Source: Apiosordaria backusii
Taxonomy: Eukaryota; Ascomycota; Sordariomycetes; Sordariales; Lasiosphaeriaceae
NCBI GenBank assembly: GCA_030549205.1
Contig: JAUKTV010000013.1
Span: forward strand, 806,001 to 870,000
Reading direction: 5' to 3'
Length of the DNA stretch: 64,000 bases
In this document: positions 1-14,039 of the stretch, one piece after another
How positions within the stretch are numbered: position 1 is the stretch's first letter
How the letters are laid out: every line of letters starts with the position of its first letter
The notes under the pieces: generated by a model
Databases searched by the model: none
Told to the model about the DNA's origin: nothing
Seen by the model: only the letters and a program-made list of their open reading frames with translations
Translations under genes and position numbers: made by a program

Positions 1-129
1 AAGTACCTCGCCCCCAAGGCCCAGGAAAAAGCGCCCGAGAAGAACGATGTGGAGAGTAACGTTGCTGCGACAGAGGAGACTGGATCGCAGATGGTTAAGG
101 TTGAAGTTATAGGGAATTGCCTAATCTAA
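1..129 (+). CDS. C-terminal end of an unidentified gene (5' partial)
   Basis: Frame 1 is open from the first base to a TAA at 127-129 and gives 42 residues beginning KYLAPKAQEK and ending VEVIGNCLI. It is hydrophilic, rich in Glu, Lys and Ala, like the cytosolic tail of many fungal proteins (for example MFS transporters), but nothing identifies the family. The stop falls at the left edge of a dispersed repeat, so the last few codons may come from the repeat and the true tail may have been lost. The existence of coding sequence here is inferred only from the open frame and GC-rich codons. Confidence 0.45.
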   Translation, partial: KYLAPKAQEKAPEKNDVESNVAATEETGSQMVKVEVIGNCLI

Positions 130-340
130 GAATAGGCTTTAAAGATAGTCTATAGGCCTCAAAAGATAGTCGATAGGCTTTAAAAACTACATAATAGGCG
201 TTCCAATTGCAGTCAAATACGTATTAAACCAAATTTTAGACCTATCAGCTATCTTTTAATGCCTAATAGTTATCTTCAAAGACGTTTGTTTTAAGTAGCA
301 GTCGTTATTATTTTGTCCATAACGTGGGTAGCTACCTGCA
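130..340 (+). repeat. Dispersed ~210 bp repeat, copy A
   Basis: This stretch aligns over its whole length with 24895-25110. Both begin with two to four degenerate copies of an ~18 bp unit (AGGCCTTGAAAGATAG-like), share AATTGCA and GCCTAAT blocks, and end with AAGTAGCAGTC followed by TTGTCCA and ACGTG. Most differences are C/T or G/A, and copy A is the more AT-rich, as expected if RIP hit it. It could be a MITE-like element or a solo remnant. No coding capacity is visible. Confidence 0.7.
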
Positions 341-743
341 ACTGTGTCTGCAGCATGAACATTGTACCTTTGTATCTCTATTATGGCCCTTTCAAAGTTG
401 CGTTGAGGAGTCGTTTTCCCTCATTACTGCTACCTATAGGATCTAATTCATTATACGCAAGAAACTTTCCCCTATGATCAAGCTTATATGCGGTGACGAC
501 AAGGCTGCATACCCCTGAGCCTTGCAGTTCCCAGCAGGCATTTTACCCGCCAACAAAAGCGGCTGATAAAGGCAGGGTCACTCAATCTTTTGATTCCGGT
601 ATCATTGGTGTGATAGTTAATATAGAGACCTTGATTTAGCACGCCGAACTTCAAGCCATAAAGGAGCCTTATCCTGAAGAAATGACCTTCTCCCTCGCAT
701 CCCCTTATCTATGTTCGAAGTCTTACCGCCCCATCTCAATACC
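341..743. other. Intergenic, probable promoter of the broken GH16 gene
   Basis: About 400 bp of mixed composition between repeat copy A and the GH16 start. No ORF of note, tRNA or repeat was seen. A TATAGAGA-like AT-rich stretch near 620-630 is the only weak promoter-like feature. Confidence 0.3.
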
Positions 744-1487
744 ATGATAATCACCAACCCTCTCCCCACAACAGCCATCCTACTCCTTCTAATCCCCCTA
801 GCTCACTCCCAATCCCCACCCACCCCCTTCACCCGCACCCTCTTCTTCGACAACTTCACCACCTACCCCCCCTCCACAACCCAGCCCTCCCCCTCAAAAT
901 GGGCTTTCGCCTTGGGAACCTCCTACCCAGGCGGCCCAGCCAGATGGGGCACAAACAAAGTCCAATCCTACACTTCCTCCCCCCTCAACATCAACACCTC
1001 CTCCCCCCATAACACCCTACAGATCACCCCCCTCAAATCTCCCTCTGGGCAATGGACCTCCGCAAGACTCGAATCCCTCCCCCCCACGACTTCTCCTGCC
1101 CCCCCAATTCCAAACTCCTGATCTCCGCCTCCCTCCGCTTCGGCTCCTCCCCTCCACCCCACCAACTCGGAATCTGGCCCTCTTTCTGGTTATTGGGCGC
1201 CGATTTCAGAGGTAACTACCACAACTGGCCCTCCGTCAGCGAAATCGGCATCGCCGAGTCCATCAACGGCCAAAACACCCTCTGGCAAGTCCTCCACTGC
1301 GGCTTCGCCCCGGGCGGGCCATGTAACGAGTTCGATGGTATCGACTTTTTGGCCTGCTTTCCAGCCAATGGCACTGCCCAACAAGGTCCTCAGCCATTGA
1401 CCCCATTTTGGAAAATCAATGGCCAAGACATCGTGGGAAGGATGGCGCCCCCGCCAAACCCACCCACAGGGCCAGCCCCTACACAGG
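744..1487 (+). pseudogene. Broken secreted GH16 glycoside hydrolase (beta-glucanase-like)
   Basis: Starting at the ATG at 744, the first ~20 residues form a signal peptide (TAILLLLIPLAHS). The mature part reads like a fungal GH16 beta-1,3(4)-glucanase: WGTNKVQSYT, LQITPLKSPSG, then in a second frame LGIWPSFWLLG, RGNYHNWPSVSEIGIAES and CGFAPGGPCNEFDG. Three defects are visible. First, the reading frame changes at a C-run near 1076-1085, as if one C were missing. Second, the catalytic E-x-D-x-x-E motif reads E-I-G-I-A-E, so the central Asp is Gly. Third, the left LTR of a retrotransposon starts at 1488 and the C-terminal half of the fold is missing; nothing like it was found beyond the right LTR. 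The frameshift could be a sequencing error; the truncation could not. Confidence 0.75.
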
Positions 1488-1817
1488 TGTCACACGTCAA
1501 CCAACCAACCAACCACTCTCGGGCACCTACCTCGGGGACTTGAAGGATGGATTGCAGGACCAACTGAACATCGTGAGCCAGTCGTTGGAAGGCCATAGGC
1601 CTGGCGGTTAGAAATGGGATCTCAGTGGCTATAAAGGACTTGGCAGTGGCCTAAGGCTACTAACGTACAGGCTACCGGCTGAAGGATAAATATGCGTTTT
1701 ATAGACTTGATTGTATTCCTAGTCTCTTCTTCTTTCTTTATTACGGACTTTAAAGTTACTGAAGATTATTACTAAATTAAACTACTATTCTAAACTTTAA
1801 TATTATAGCCTTTATTA
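1488..1817 (+). repeat. Left (5') LTR of the outer retrotransposon
   Basis: 330 bp LTR, paired with 18289-18618. The outer ~200 bp (1488-1690) keep a normal GC content, while the inner part is AT-rich. Differences from the right LTR in the segments compared are transitions. The open frame of the GH16 remnant runs into this LTR and stops at 1543. Confidence 0.85.
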
Positions 1818-4800
1818 TATATAATTTTTAAAACAGTTAATGTCTATTATTACTATTATTATTTACTATTACTATCTATTATTACCACTATTTATTATCT
1901 TATTTTATAAATACTATTATTGAATTAATATTATTAACTTTATCTTTACTACTATTATTAAATATTATCGATAGTCTTACTATATTATCCTATACTTTTT
2001 AAGTCGATATTAACGATAATTTAAATTATATTACTGGTAAATACTTTTTTATTAAGTTATTGCCTTTTTAACCTTTTATTTTAAGCTATACTATTTAACT
2101 ACCATTACTATCTTTACCTACTTATAATAAAGAACTTTTAATCTATATAGTTTAAATATTATTACTTCTTTCTTTAATACTTATCGACAATAATATTATT
2201 TATATTATTTAAATATTATTACCTTTTTCTTTTATAATTTAACTATTGTAATTAACTAAGTTTAATATAACTAAACGATATATCTTTTTTATTAAACTAA
2301 TTAAAGTCGATAATTATTAAAAGCTAATCCTTTTTTTACCTTAACCTTTTAATAAGATTATAAAGGATACTTTAAAGATTTAAACTTTCTAATAGCCAGT
2401 TTATAACCTTAAACTATAGCTTCTTAAGCTTTATTGATATATATATTAGGTTTATAAAAATATATATTAATTAATATAAAATAAAAATAAAGCTATAATT
2501 AAAAAAAAGAAATTTGTATTATTTAAAGTATAGTACGATAATATTTATAATTGTTATATTTTTTTTATATTTATAATAAAAAAAGGTATAAAGGTTTTAA
2601 AGGATTAAATTTAGATCTTTTAATATTAGATTTAAAAGGAAAGTACCTAGTTTATTTAATAAATATAGAAAATCCTTATTATTATTAATAAAAGTAAAAA
2701 GTAATATAAAAAAGCTATTTTTTAACTATATAAAATAGTAAACAAAGATTAAATTACTTTTAAAACCTTTAAAAAAAAGATTTATCAATAAAGCTAAATT
2801 TAAAATTATATTAAAAAATAAGCTAAATAAAAGAATAACGATATTAATATCTTTTTAATTAAGGAATTTATCGAACTTACCTATTTTAATAAGTATAATT
2901 AAAAGCTATTAAATTAAATTAAAAAGATTATAGTAGTTACTTTTAATAAATTCTACATTTAAATAAAGTAAAATTTAAAAGCTGATATCGACTTTATTTA
3001 AAAAAGCTTAAAATAATAAGCTTTTATTTACTTTAATACTTACTTTTTAACTATAGTTCCTTTTAAAGTATTATTATCTACTTAATAAGCTAAAGAATAT
3101 TTTATAATATAAACTTTATAAGATATTTAAGTATAATATACTTTATAAAGGGCTTAAATATAATATATATCCTTTTATATAAATAATATATTTATAACTT
3201 TAGCCTTTAAAAAAGATAGAAAAGAAAGTATTCTTTTTTAATAATTAACTATAACTACTAATAAATTACTTTTAAACTTTAATAACTTAAACTTTAGTAA
3301 AAATAATAAGTTATAATATTTTAATATACCTTAATGTTTATTTAAAGAAGGTAAACCTTTTTAAAAACCTTTTAAATAAAAAAAAGAAGTTTATTTACTT
3401 AGCTTTTTTAATTACAATTATAACCTTATTTAGCTTATTTACTTTCTTTTTTAAATCCAAATATTTATATAAGTTAACCTAATATATATAAATAAACCTC
3501 TTTTTTATAATAATAAAGACTGCTTTAAGTTTTAATCTTAATAGTTTATAATTAAGGCCTATATAGATTTCTATTTTATAAATTTTCTTAATAATTAAAT
3601 TAAAATTAATTAGATTAGCTTTTCTTTTACTAAAAAGGCTTATAAATAATATTAACAATATATTAATTAAGTTAAGGCCTTTAGTTTTATAAATATTTAA
3701 ATTAATTACATTATTATTATTAAAATAAGGTTTGGAAATAAGGTAGAAAAGTATAAAAATACTTATAAAATAAAAGAACTTAAATATTAAGGCAATATCT
3801 TTTAATATTTAATCGAAATTATAGATTTTAATAAAGTAGTTTAATAGTTTAAAACTATCTTTTAAAACCTTATTTTTTATACTTTTTTAAATAAAATTAT
3901 TAAACTAATCTATTTAAAATAAAAAGGAATCTTTAAGCTTAATAAAGATATTTTTTATATTATTTAAAAAGTAAGACTGATCTATAAAAATATATTTATT
4001 AATTTTAATATTTTTATATATAAAAAGGTAAAAAAAGGTATATTTATTTTAACTTTAAAGTATTTAAAATTAAGCTTTTTATATTAAAGCTACTTTTAAT
4101 TATTATTAAATCTATCTTTAAAAAGTAAATATCCTATTAAATTTAATATTAAGTTAAATTTTAAAGATTAAAAATAGGTAAATATTAAAAAAGCTTTAAT
4201 TAAAATAAATTAAATAAATATTGATAAGTATAAAAAGGATAGAGCTTTCTATTATTAATATAAATATAATAATTATTATACTTTAGTTTACTTTATTAAA
4301 AAGGATATTTTAAAAAATAACCTTTTATTAACTTTTATTAAAATTTTAAAAATTAAGTATAAATTTAAAAAAGAAAAAAAGCTATTACTATTTAAAAAGG
4401 TTTAAATTAATAGAATTAATATTAACTTAATAATTAGTAATAATAAACTATAAATCTTTAAATTTAATAATAATAAAGACTTATTTAAAATTAAAATAGG
4501 TTTTTATTAAGCTATTTAATAATATTAATAAAATTTATAAAGTTAATAAGTATTATTATCTTTAAGGTTAAATAGAAATAAATAGATTAAAATAATAATA
4601 TAAATTAGCCCTATTTATTATAAATTAAAAAATAGCCTATTATTAATATAAATATTATTAAAATTATTAATAAATATTTTAAGGAATTTCTTATATATAT
4701 TCTATTAAATCCTAATAGTAAAGTCTTAATACTATTATAAATAGTAATTAAAAGACTTTAAATATTATAGTACTTTTATAAGTTAACCTTTAGCTTTTAA

Positions 4801-7800
4801 AGGTTTAAAAAAAAAGTTATGAAAAAAAGAAATAATAATATATATTAACTTAGTTATTTTATAATATACCGACGACTATTTTACTTAATTAAAATTTAAA
4901 GTTAGTAAATTAAAAAAGTAATGTAATATAATCTTTTTTTATTAATAACTATATAATTATTAATTTATAAACTTTTATAATAAAGACTTTAATAAAATTT
5001 TATTTACTTTATTAATATATTAAAATTGGTATATAAGTTTATAAATTTTAAGTAAAAAAGGATAAGTCTTTAATAATAAGTTAGAAAGATCTAGCTAAAT
5101 AAACTTACTTACCTTTAAAAGATAACTTAAGTAACGATCTATTTTTAAAAAAGGATAACTATTTAAAGCTTATTTTATTGACTTATCTTTATAAGCTTTA
5201 AAAGAATAATAAAGACTAAGGTTTTTAAACTATCTTTAATATTTAAAACCTTATAAAATTAATAAGATAATAGTAAAAGATAGTATATACCTTTAAAGCC
5301 TATTTAATCTTTAAAGTATTTAATTTTTTATTAAAGTACTTACTATTAAAAGGATAAAATAATAAAAAATAGAAACGTTAGGATTTAATATAGAATTTAT
5401 TATTAAAATAAATTAAAATACTATAGTTTATTACTACTTTAACTATAGCGATAGACTGAAATTACCATAATTTTTTAAAAAGGTCTATAATATAGAATAC
5501 TATAAAAAGAATTATAAAGGATATAAAAGTAAACTACTTTATTATAAATAATAAAACGATAGTATTAGAGGATATTACTATCTTTATATAAACTATAGTT
5601 CGGTATTTTTAATTAAAAATAAGGCTTAAAACTTATAAAAGATTATCCTTTTATTTATTAAAATATTAAAAGTTACTTAACCTTTTATAAAATACCGATA
5701 AGTTTTATCGGCTTTAGTTAAAATAAAGTTAAATACTTTTATTAAAGTTTATAGTAATTTTCTATAATAGTAATCTGCTTTTATTAGAATAGAAGGCTAG
5801 TATAAAAACCTTATATTTTATAGAAATACTACTTTAATACTTTTAACTTATATTAAGTATACTTTTAATAAGTTTAATATAGGATATACTAAGTATCTTT
5901 ATTTAATCGATAGTTACTAGAATAACAATTTTTTATATTTAACTAACTAGAATAAGCTTAGAGGAATTATATAATTTAGATTTATATAAAACTTCTATAA
6001 CCTCCTTTTAGATTTAATATTTAAAAATAAAGCCTTTTAATTAAAAGTTCTATTAGTCCTACTATTTTTAAAAAAGGAACCTATTTTACTTAAGTATATA
6101 ATTAATAACCTATTATTTCTTAAACTCTATTAACAATTCCTTTTTAATAAAAGAAAGCCTTAATATAAAAAATTCAATATTATAAACTATCCTTTCTTTA
6201 AACTTTAATTTAAAGACTAACCTTTAATAAATAAGCTTATTATTATTAGTAATAAACATTTAATTATTTACTATAATATTTATATATAAGTAAAGTATAT
6301 ACTGGCTATTATTATTTAAGAAAGTTAAACTATACTTTTCTATATTTAATAGTCTATAATCTTTTAAAAATTAGTACTAACTTAGTTTATCGGACTTAGC
6401 ACTTATAAAAAAGCCTATTTTAATAGTAGAATAGAAGTATTTAGAATGGTAAATATAGTATTAGGAAGGTTTAAAACTAATAAAAGATTAATATATATTA
6501 AAATAAAAGGCCTTTAACTTTTTTTTTAAAAAGTAAAAAAAAAGGAAATAGCCAATTGGTTTAAGAAGAAATGTTATTTAACTAAGATATTTAAAATAAT
6601 ATAGAAGGAATTTATTTATAATATTTAAAAGACCGTTCCTTTTAAGGTTATTTTATTTTTTAAAGACTAAGATTAATATAGCGACCTATTTTATTAATAT
6701 ATACTTAAGGATAAGGTTATAAGGAATATAGAAGTATAGTATTACCTTATAATCGACTGGTTAGAACGTTATTAAAGCTATTAAGATTAAACTAAATATA
6801 GCTACCTTTAATAAGAATAAATAAAGAATTACTATAATAATACTTACTTTAAAGATTAACTTTAAAATAATTATTAAAAGTTCGATTATAGAGAGTTCGA
6901 CTGTTAGATTAGTTAATAACTTAAATATCCTTTAACTATTAAATAATAGAAAGATAAAGACTTAAAAGTATAGTAAAATTTAAATAAATATTTTAAGTAT
7001 TAAAAGGACTTAGAAATTAATATTGTTAATACTGATAAGCTTATAATTAATTCTTTTAATAATAATTTTAAATATAATAATACCGGTATATTTAAAGATA
7101 ATAGTAATATCTTTAATAATAACTTTAACTTTAATAATAAAAGAAATTAAATTTATTATACTTTTAAAATAGAAAATATTTATATATATTCAGTACTTAA
7201 AATACAATTAACCTATTAATAGTACTTTATAATATTTTAAATACTATAAAACTTACTTTATTATATAAAAAACTATTTAGTAGCTTTTATTATTAAAGAC
7301 CTTAATTAAAATATCTTCTATTTAAAAAAAGAAAGGTAAGGCTTTTTTATAGAATATAACCTTTTAAAAATTAAACCTTATTAATACCTTATATATACTC
7401 CCTTCTTTTCTTAACTTTAATATATTTAAGTCTATTTTTTATAATGCTTTTACTTAAATAAAGGTACCTATTTTACTAACTTTAAATAGTAAAATAGAGT
7501 AAATCTATATTAATATAAAAACTAGAAAATATACTATTATTAAAAGACTATTAAAATAGATTTTAAATATTAAATAGATATTTAATAAACCTTTTAAACT
7601 TTAAGGTATTAAGTAAAGGCTATAACGAACTTTTAATTAAGTAAAGTTTTAAATTTATTTATATAGTAAAGACTGTAAAAGATAGAAAGCAATATCCTTT
7701 ATTTTAATTATAGTAAATATAGTTAAATTTTTAAAAGCTAGAATCTTACTTAGCCAATCCTTTCTATAGAATTACCAAATAGACCTCCTTTTATTTTAAA

Positions 7801-8933
7801 GCTATATAAAAGTTAAAAGATATTAAGGTTTAAAGGTACTATATTCTATTACATAAAAAGGAATTAAAAAAAGAAAGGACCGGTTTAATATTAAAGCTAT
7901 AAAACTAAATACTATTTAATTAAATAAAAAAAAATATCTTATAATTAAGTATTTAAACTTAAAGAAAGATTGTATTTATTTATTTTTAAAATTAATAGAA
8001 ATATATAATACTTTTTAATATAGAAATTACTATATTTTATATTACAATACTTTTAAAAAGTCTATTAAAATTTATATATTTTAAAAGATAAAGACTTTAT
8101 ATACTATTACTTTTAAAAATATTATTAAAATATTAAAAGGATAGTCCTATATAAAGAACTACTTTACTAAGTATTACTTTAATATAAAAAGAAACTAAAA
8201 ATACCTATCCTCTCTATTTTAATTAAAAGACTTTTTAAACTTCTTAAAAGAGAAAACGATAAAAGAGATTTAAAATAAAAATAAAAAAGAACTTTTTAAC
8301 TTAAAACCTAAGCTTGACTTATTATAAAAGGAATTATTAAAAAATCCCTTTAATTTATTAAATAATAAAGATAAAGAGAAAAGGGAAAATCTAAAATTAT
8401 AACTTATTTTAAAAATCGCTAAAGATAAAAAGGTTTTAAAGTATAGGCTTAAAAATAAAGTATATATTTATAAAAATAGCCTTTTCTTTATAAATAGACT
8501 TAAGAAGTTAGTTTATAACTTTCTTACTATTTAAGAAAATTAAAAACCAATCGACCTTCCTTTTAAATACTATATAAAGATTTAACTTATTAATAATTAG
8601 TATAAATATAAAGTAACTTTTAAACTATATTACCTTAGCTTTAAGGATTATAATATAATAAATAAACTATTCGATAGACTATACTATTAAGGTCTTATAT
8701 TTATTATTATTTTCTTAATTACCTTTAAAGCTTTAATCTTTATAGTCTATTAAACTATAAAAGATAAAATAAAAAGCTATTTAATTATCGACTTTTATAT
8801 AATTAACTAAATTATAATACCAGACTTTTATTTACTATCTTTTACTTATATTATTATAGAAAAGTTATAAGGAAAGGCTTAAATTATAGTAATCAACGTT
8901 ATTAAGTTCTTTTATTAATTTCTAATTATAAAA

Positions 8934-9392
8934 AAGAATAGGCTAAAACTTACTATTATTTTAAAATATAAAGTAAAAGCTATAAAGATAGCTTTTATAG
9001 GTTTTTATAACTTCTCTTTATATATTTAATAGTAAATAGACTGCTTTATTAAAGAAGTAGGATTTACTTATTACTATATTATATATATTAACGATATCGT
9101 TATTTTTTTAAATAACGATAAGGACTATTTTAAATACATTCGGTAAGTTTTTAAGATATTTAAAAAGATTAAATTAAAATTATCTTTTAAAAAGTCTTTT
9201 TTAAAATATCCTTCTATTTACTTCTTTAAGTTTAAAGTAAATAAAAAAGGAATTTCTATTACCGATAAAAAAACTAAGGCTATTTAAAATATTAAATTTC
9301 TTACTATACTTTAGGATTTTAAAACATTTATTAAAAAGACCGGATTTCTTTATTATTTAATAAAAGGATATATTATAAAAATAGATCCTTTA
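8934..9392 (+). pseudogene. Gypsy-type reverse transcriptase relic
   Basis: One + frame, interrupted by RIP stops, still reads as the RT core: AFIGFYNFSLYI, IDCFIKEVGFTYYY, then IYINDIVIFLNNDKDYFKYI, VFKIFKKIKLKLSFKKSFL and, after a stop, DFKTFIKKTGFLYYLIKGY. This matches the order of a Gypsy RT (fingers, YxDD active site, then the L-x-P-x-K-C/S region and the F-L-G/T-x-x-x-Y-Y block). The active site at 9084-9095 is Y-I-N-D, where an intact enzyme has Y-x-D-D; a G-to-A change of the first Asp codon explains it. Non-functional. Confidence 0.75.
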
Positions 9393-12300
9393 TAATAATA
9401 GAAGATAGAATTTTTAAAGGCTATTAAGATAGACGATAGTATATAGAGCTTTAAAGTATAAAGAAAAGATATTATAAAGAAGCTTATATTTAAATCTACC
9501 GATAAAAAGGTAAAATCCTTTAAAGATATTAAAGCTACCCTTTACTTTAAAACCGTTATTATTTACTTTAATTTAATTAAAAAACTATATATCTTTATTA
9601 ATATAAATAAAGATAGTTTTAAAGTAATTGTTTTCTATTTTAAAGAAGGATCTATATAGGATAAGATATTTCTTTTTAATTTAATAGACATTTAATTAGT
9701 AATATACTTTAATAAATATACTAATATAATTAAAAAGAATTATTAACTAATAGAGTTTAAAATAGCTACTATAGTTTAAATATTAAAAAAGCTTTACCCT
9801 ATATTAATATCTTTAAATTACCTTATTACTATTATTACTAATTATACTATCTTTAAAGATCTTATTATTAATATTAATATATATACTATAAATAATATAT
9901 AAGTAAATTAATAATTACTAATAGTTTATTTTTATTTATTTTAATACCGATTTAAAGTATAGTATATTTTAAAGAAAACCAATATAATTACTAATAGCTT
10001 TAATTACTTTTTTAAACTTACTTTAAAATACTTTAAAATATTTACTTTTAATAAAATCTACATCGTTAACCTTATAAATAAGTTAAAAGATAATAGGATT
10101 TTATAATAATATATTTAACTTTATAATTAACTATTCTATAAAGGTTTTATATTAAAGGACTGTTCTTTTTACTTTTTTAAAAAGTTTACTATTAAGTTAA
10201 GAAAAGGATATTAATAGAACCTTTACTTTAAACTTATTGTAAATAAAATCTTTAAAAAAAAACTTAAAGAACTTTATAATTACTATTTAGTAAATAAACT
10301 CTTTTACCTTTAAAGACTAAAGACGTTTTAATAACTTTATATATTTAATAATTATATAAAAAATATCTTTAAATATTACTATAACTGTAACTTTTACTTT
10401 AAAATCTTTTAAACTTAATATTAAATTTAAAAAGCTTTCTTTATCTATAACCTTAAAAAGAGAATTATAGATTATATTTAATAGTATATTAAATACTAAA
10501 TAAATTAAATTAATTAATAAAGGCCTATTAGAAAACTCTAATCTATTACTTTTCTTTTAATCTCTTTTTATACTATCGTACTTAATATTATTACTAACTT
10601 TCTTCTATACTTTAATAAGAACTTACCCTATTAGGTTACTAAATATTTAATATTTAATACCTTTTTTACAGTAACCTATAAATTTTTAAAAAAAGGACTA
10701 ATAATCTTTAAAGTAAATTCTTATATTATTAAAACCTAAGGAAAGGTCCTTTTTTAATATTTACTTATTTATAAATAAAAAATTCCTTTTATAATTATTA
10801 ATAATAAAGACTTTCAGTAAATAAAAGACTTTTAAAAAGGAATTTAAAAACAATTAAAAGCAAAATTTTTTATATCTATTATATATTATCTTTAAACTAA
10901 TAGATTATTAAAAAGATATAACTAAATAGTTAAAATCGCCTTTTAATTTTAAATATAAAAATACTTTAAAGAAGATTAAATAAAGGCTATCCTTTACTTA
11001 TAAGCCCTATTAAATAACCAGTACTTTAAAATAATTAAATGCTTTTTAAATAAATTAATTATTAAAAGGAAAATACATTTCTTCCTTTTAAAAATAGGCA
11101 ATATTTTTAAAAAACTTTAGCTTTTTTAAAATATCTTTAAATATAATATAAAGATAGTTATAAAGAAGTCTATTAAGTATATAAAAAAACAATATAATAA
11201 GTATTATTAATAAAAGGAATTTGCTATTAATAATTAAGTAATAATTAAGCTTTATTAAAGATATTCTATCCCTATAAAATATAGTTAAAAGTTAGTTTTA
11301 TAATATAAAGGACCTTTTAAAATTAAAGGAAAGTACTTACTACTAGTATATAAGCTTAAGCTTTTTTTAAATATCAAGATTTATCTAATTATATCTATTG
11401 TATTTTTTAAAAAGATAAATACTCTTTAAAAAGACTTCTATTAATAGATACTTTTAAAAGCCGCTTTAGTAATTATTAAAGACGATAATTAATATTTTAA
11501 CCTTTATATAATATATAAAGTTAAAAGGATTGTATTATATAAGGATTAAAAGAAAAGAAAATAAATATATTAAGTATATTAAACTAAATACTTTACTATA
11601 TATAATATAGAGTTAAATAAGGAAGAATTAGAAAAAACAGCCTTTAAACTTATTTAAAAGTATAAAGTTAAAATTAAAAAGAAAGAGAAGTTAGTTAATA
11701 ATTAAAGAAGGGATTTAAAGGCATTTCTCCTTACTTTACTACTTTAAAGAAAAGGTCGGCCTTTAAAAACTTAAAAGGACTAATTTACTAGTCTAATATA
11801 TCTTTATAATAAATTTAACTTTATATAAAAAGTAATTTAAAGAAAACTTTAAATAATAACTGTTATTTATTTATAAACAATATTTATTAGTTCTTTTTTT
11901 AAAAAAAAAAAAAAGGTAAAGGTAAGTAAAAAAAGGCTATATTAATAAAGATATTAATAGAAATACTTTTTTAAAATTAAAAGTTAAAAGAAAATTAAAC
12001 TTTTATTTTATTTTAAATATCTATCTTTCCCTTACTTATATTATTTTCTTTTATAAGCCCCTTTTATAATAGTCTATCTTTTTTTAAAAAAGAAAGTATT
12101 AAAGAGCTGTAGTCTTTATTTTAATTAAAGAAAAGACAGTATTATAAAAGTATCTTTATAATTAAATTAAGTATTTACTTTAACTATTAAAAGAAAGTTT
12201 AAACCTTTTTTATTTAATAAAGTATTTACTATTAATTAAATACCTAATTAACTAACTTAAACTTTATAAAAGCTAGAAATTAAGACTAAAACTACTAAGC

Positions 12301-13644
12301 ACTTTCTTTAATTAAAAAGAATCTACTTAAATCTTTAAATAATATATACCTTTACTAACTATATTAACCTTATTTTATTTCTATATTTTACTATAGTTAA
12401 AAGTAACTGCTAATTAAAGTAAGTAGTTACTTTAAAAGTCTACCTTAAAACTTTACTTTAATTTATAATAGTTAATTAAAAGTAAAGTTTAAGACCTTTT
12501 CTATAATTATAAAAAACCTTTACTCCTTTAATAAAGGCTTCTTTTTTTTTTTAAATAATTAATAAACTAACTTTTAAATTTAATTACTATTTCTATTACC
12601 TTACCTTTATTACCTTACCTTTTTCTTTATTACATTCTCTTTTACTTCCTTTCTTTATTAATTAGCCTTATAATTAACTACTATACTTTAGCTCTTTTTA
12701 AACTTATCTTTTAAATTCTTACATTTACAATAATCTCTAAACCTTTATTTAAATTTTTTAATAAATAAAATAAATAAACTTATTTTTTATAACTTTACTT
12801 TCAAATCTAACAACTTTTCTTTTAGTTTACTCTATATTATAAGTACTTTTAAAAAAAGTATTAGCGTCTTTTATTATTTAAATTACTATATTTAAAGTAA
12901 CCTTCTTTTTAAATATTATAAAAGAAAAGCCTTTAAAACTATTTAGTAAGATTTACTTATTTACTTTATAGTTAAAAAGATAGTTAAAAACAATATAAAG
13001 GTAAATTTTAATTTTATTACCTATTAATACCTTTTCTACTTCCTTATTTACTACTATACTATTAAAGAAGTTTTTATTAAAGTCTTTCTATTCTATAACC
13101 TAGTCTTTTTTACTAACTTTATAAATAAGGATATTTATAATGCCTTTATTAATAAAGAATTATACTACCTTAAAGTATATAATTATAAAAAGTTTATTAA
13201 ATAGATATATAACTCTTTTTTTAATAAAGTCTTTTTTTTTATTAAGTCTTAACTGAATTCTTTTATTAAAGAAGATAAATAGTATCTTTTTAAAAGCTTT
13301 TTAATAAAGAAAGGTTAAAATTAAGATATTTGTTAAGATAGGTATTTTATAGGTCTATAGGTATAGACCTGTATAGGGGACGGTGCAGAATACTAAGAGC
13401 GAAGAGGGCTTTGTCTGTAGTATACGATAGTGGTTAGGTACTGAAGGAAGGTGGATTATAGGGGCAATGCCTTACAATATATAGAAGGTAGATACTATAA
13501 TATAGGCTTATAAAGCACTGTAAGATATAGTAAATTAGTATATTAAATTGACTTAGTAGTTAGGAAAATATTATAGTAAATAGTTATAAAAGATAAGACT
13601 TATTATAGGTCTTCGGCCTTATATTACTTTCTAAACCTCTTTCT

Positions 13645-13785
13645 ATTTTAAAGCCCGAATACCTATTAAGTCTACTAACTATAGGGCTTAAATGCCTATT
13701 AAGTCTACTAACTGTAAGGCCTAAATGTCTGTTAAATCCGCTAACTGTAAACTTAACTAGCCGGTTAAATCTAACTATTAAATAT
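13645..13785. repeat. 33 bp tandem repeat, four copies
   Basis: A unit containing ATTAAGTCTACTAACT recurs at 13665, 13698, 13731 and 13764, a spacing of exactly 33 bp; copies 3 and 4 have diverged. The period is a multiple of three, so it may derive from an 11-residue repeat in the nested element. It lies beyond the RNase H end on the - strand, so it would be in the extreme C-terminus or the 3' untranslated part. Confidence 0.75.
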
Positions 13786-14039
13786 ATTAATTAAAAGCTA
13801 TTTATAGGGTATAGGGCGTTAACGTTTTACTATTATAGTATACTAACTGTCTAGGGCTTTAGGCTACTTTAAAGGTTTAAAGACCATTGCAATTACTATA
13901 GTAAAGTATTAATAAGCGCTATAATTCTAAGCTATTAGTTATTATTAGCCCTATAGGTTATAGGTTAAAATATACTATAAAGTCTATAATTAAATACTAT
14001 ATTTCAATACCCTCTCTATAGTTATAGTATATAGTACTA

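Noticed and set aside
1818..13330. CRISPR-like or satellite arrays in the AT-rich block
   Set aside because: The short AT-rich words recur because RIP reduces complexity; no regular repeat-spacer pattern exists, and the DNA is fungal.
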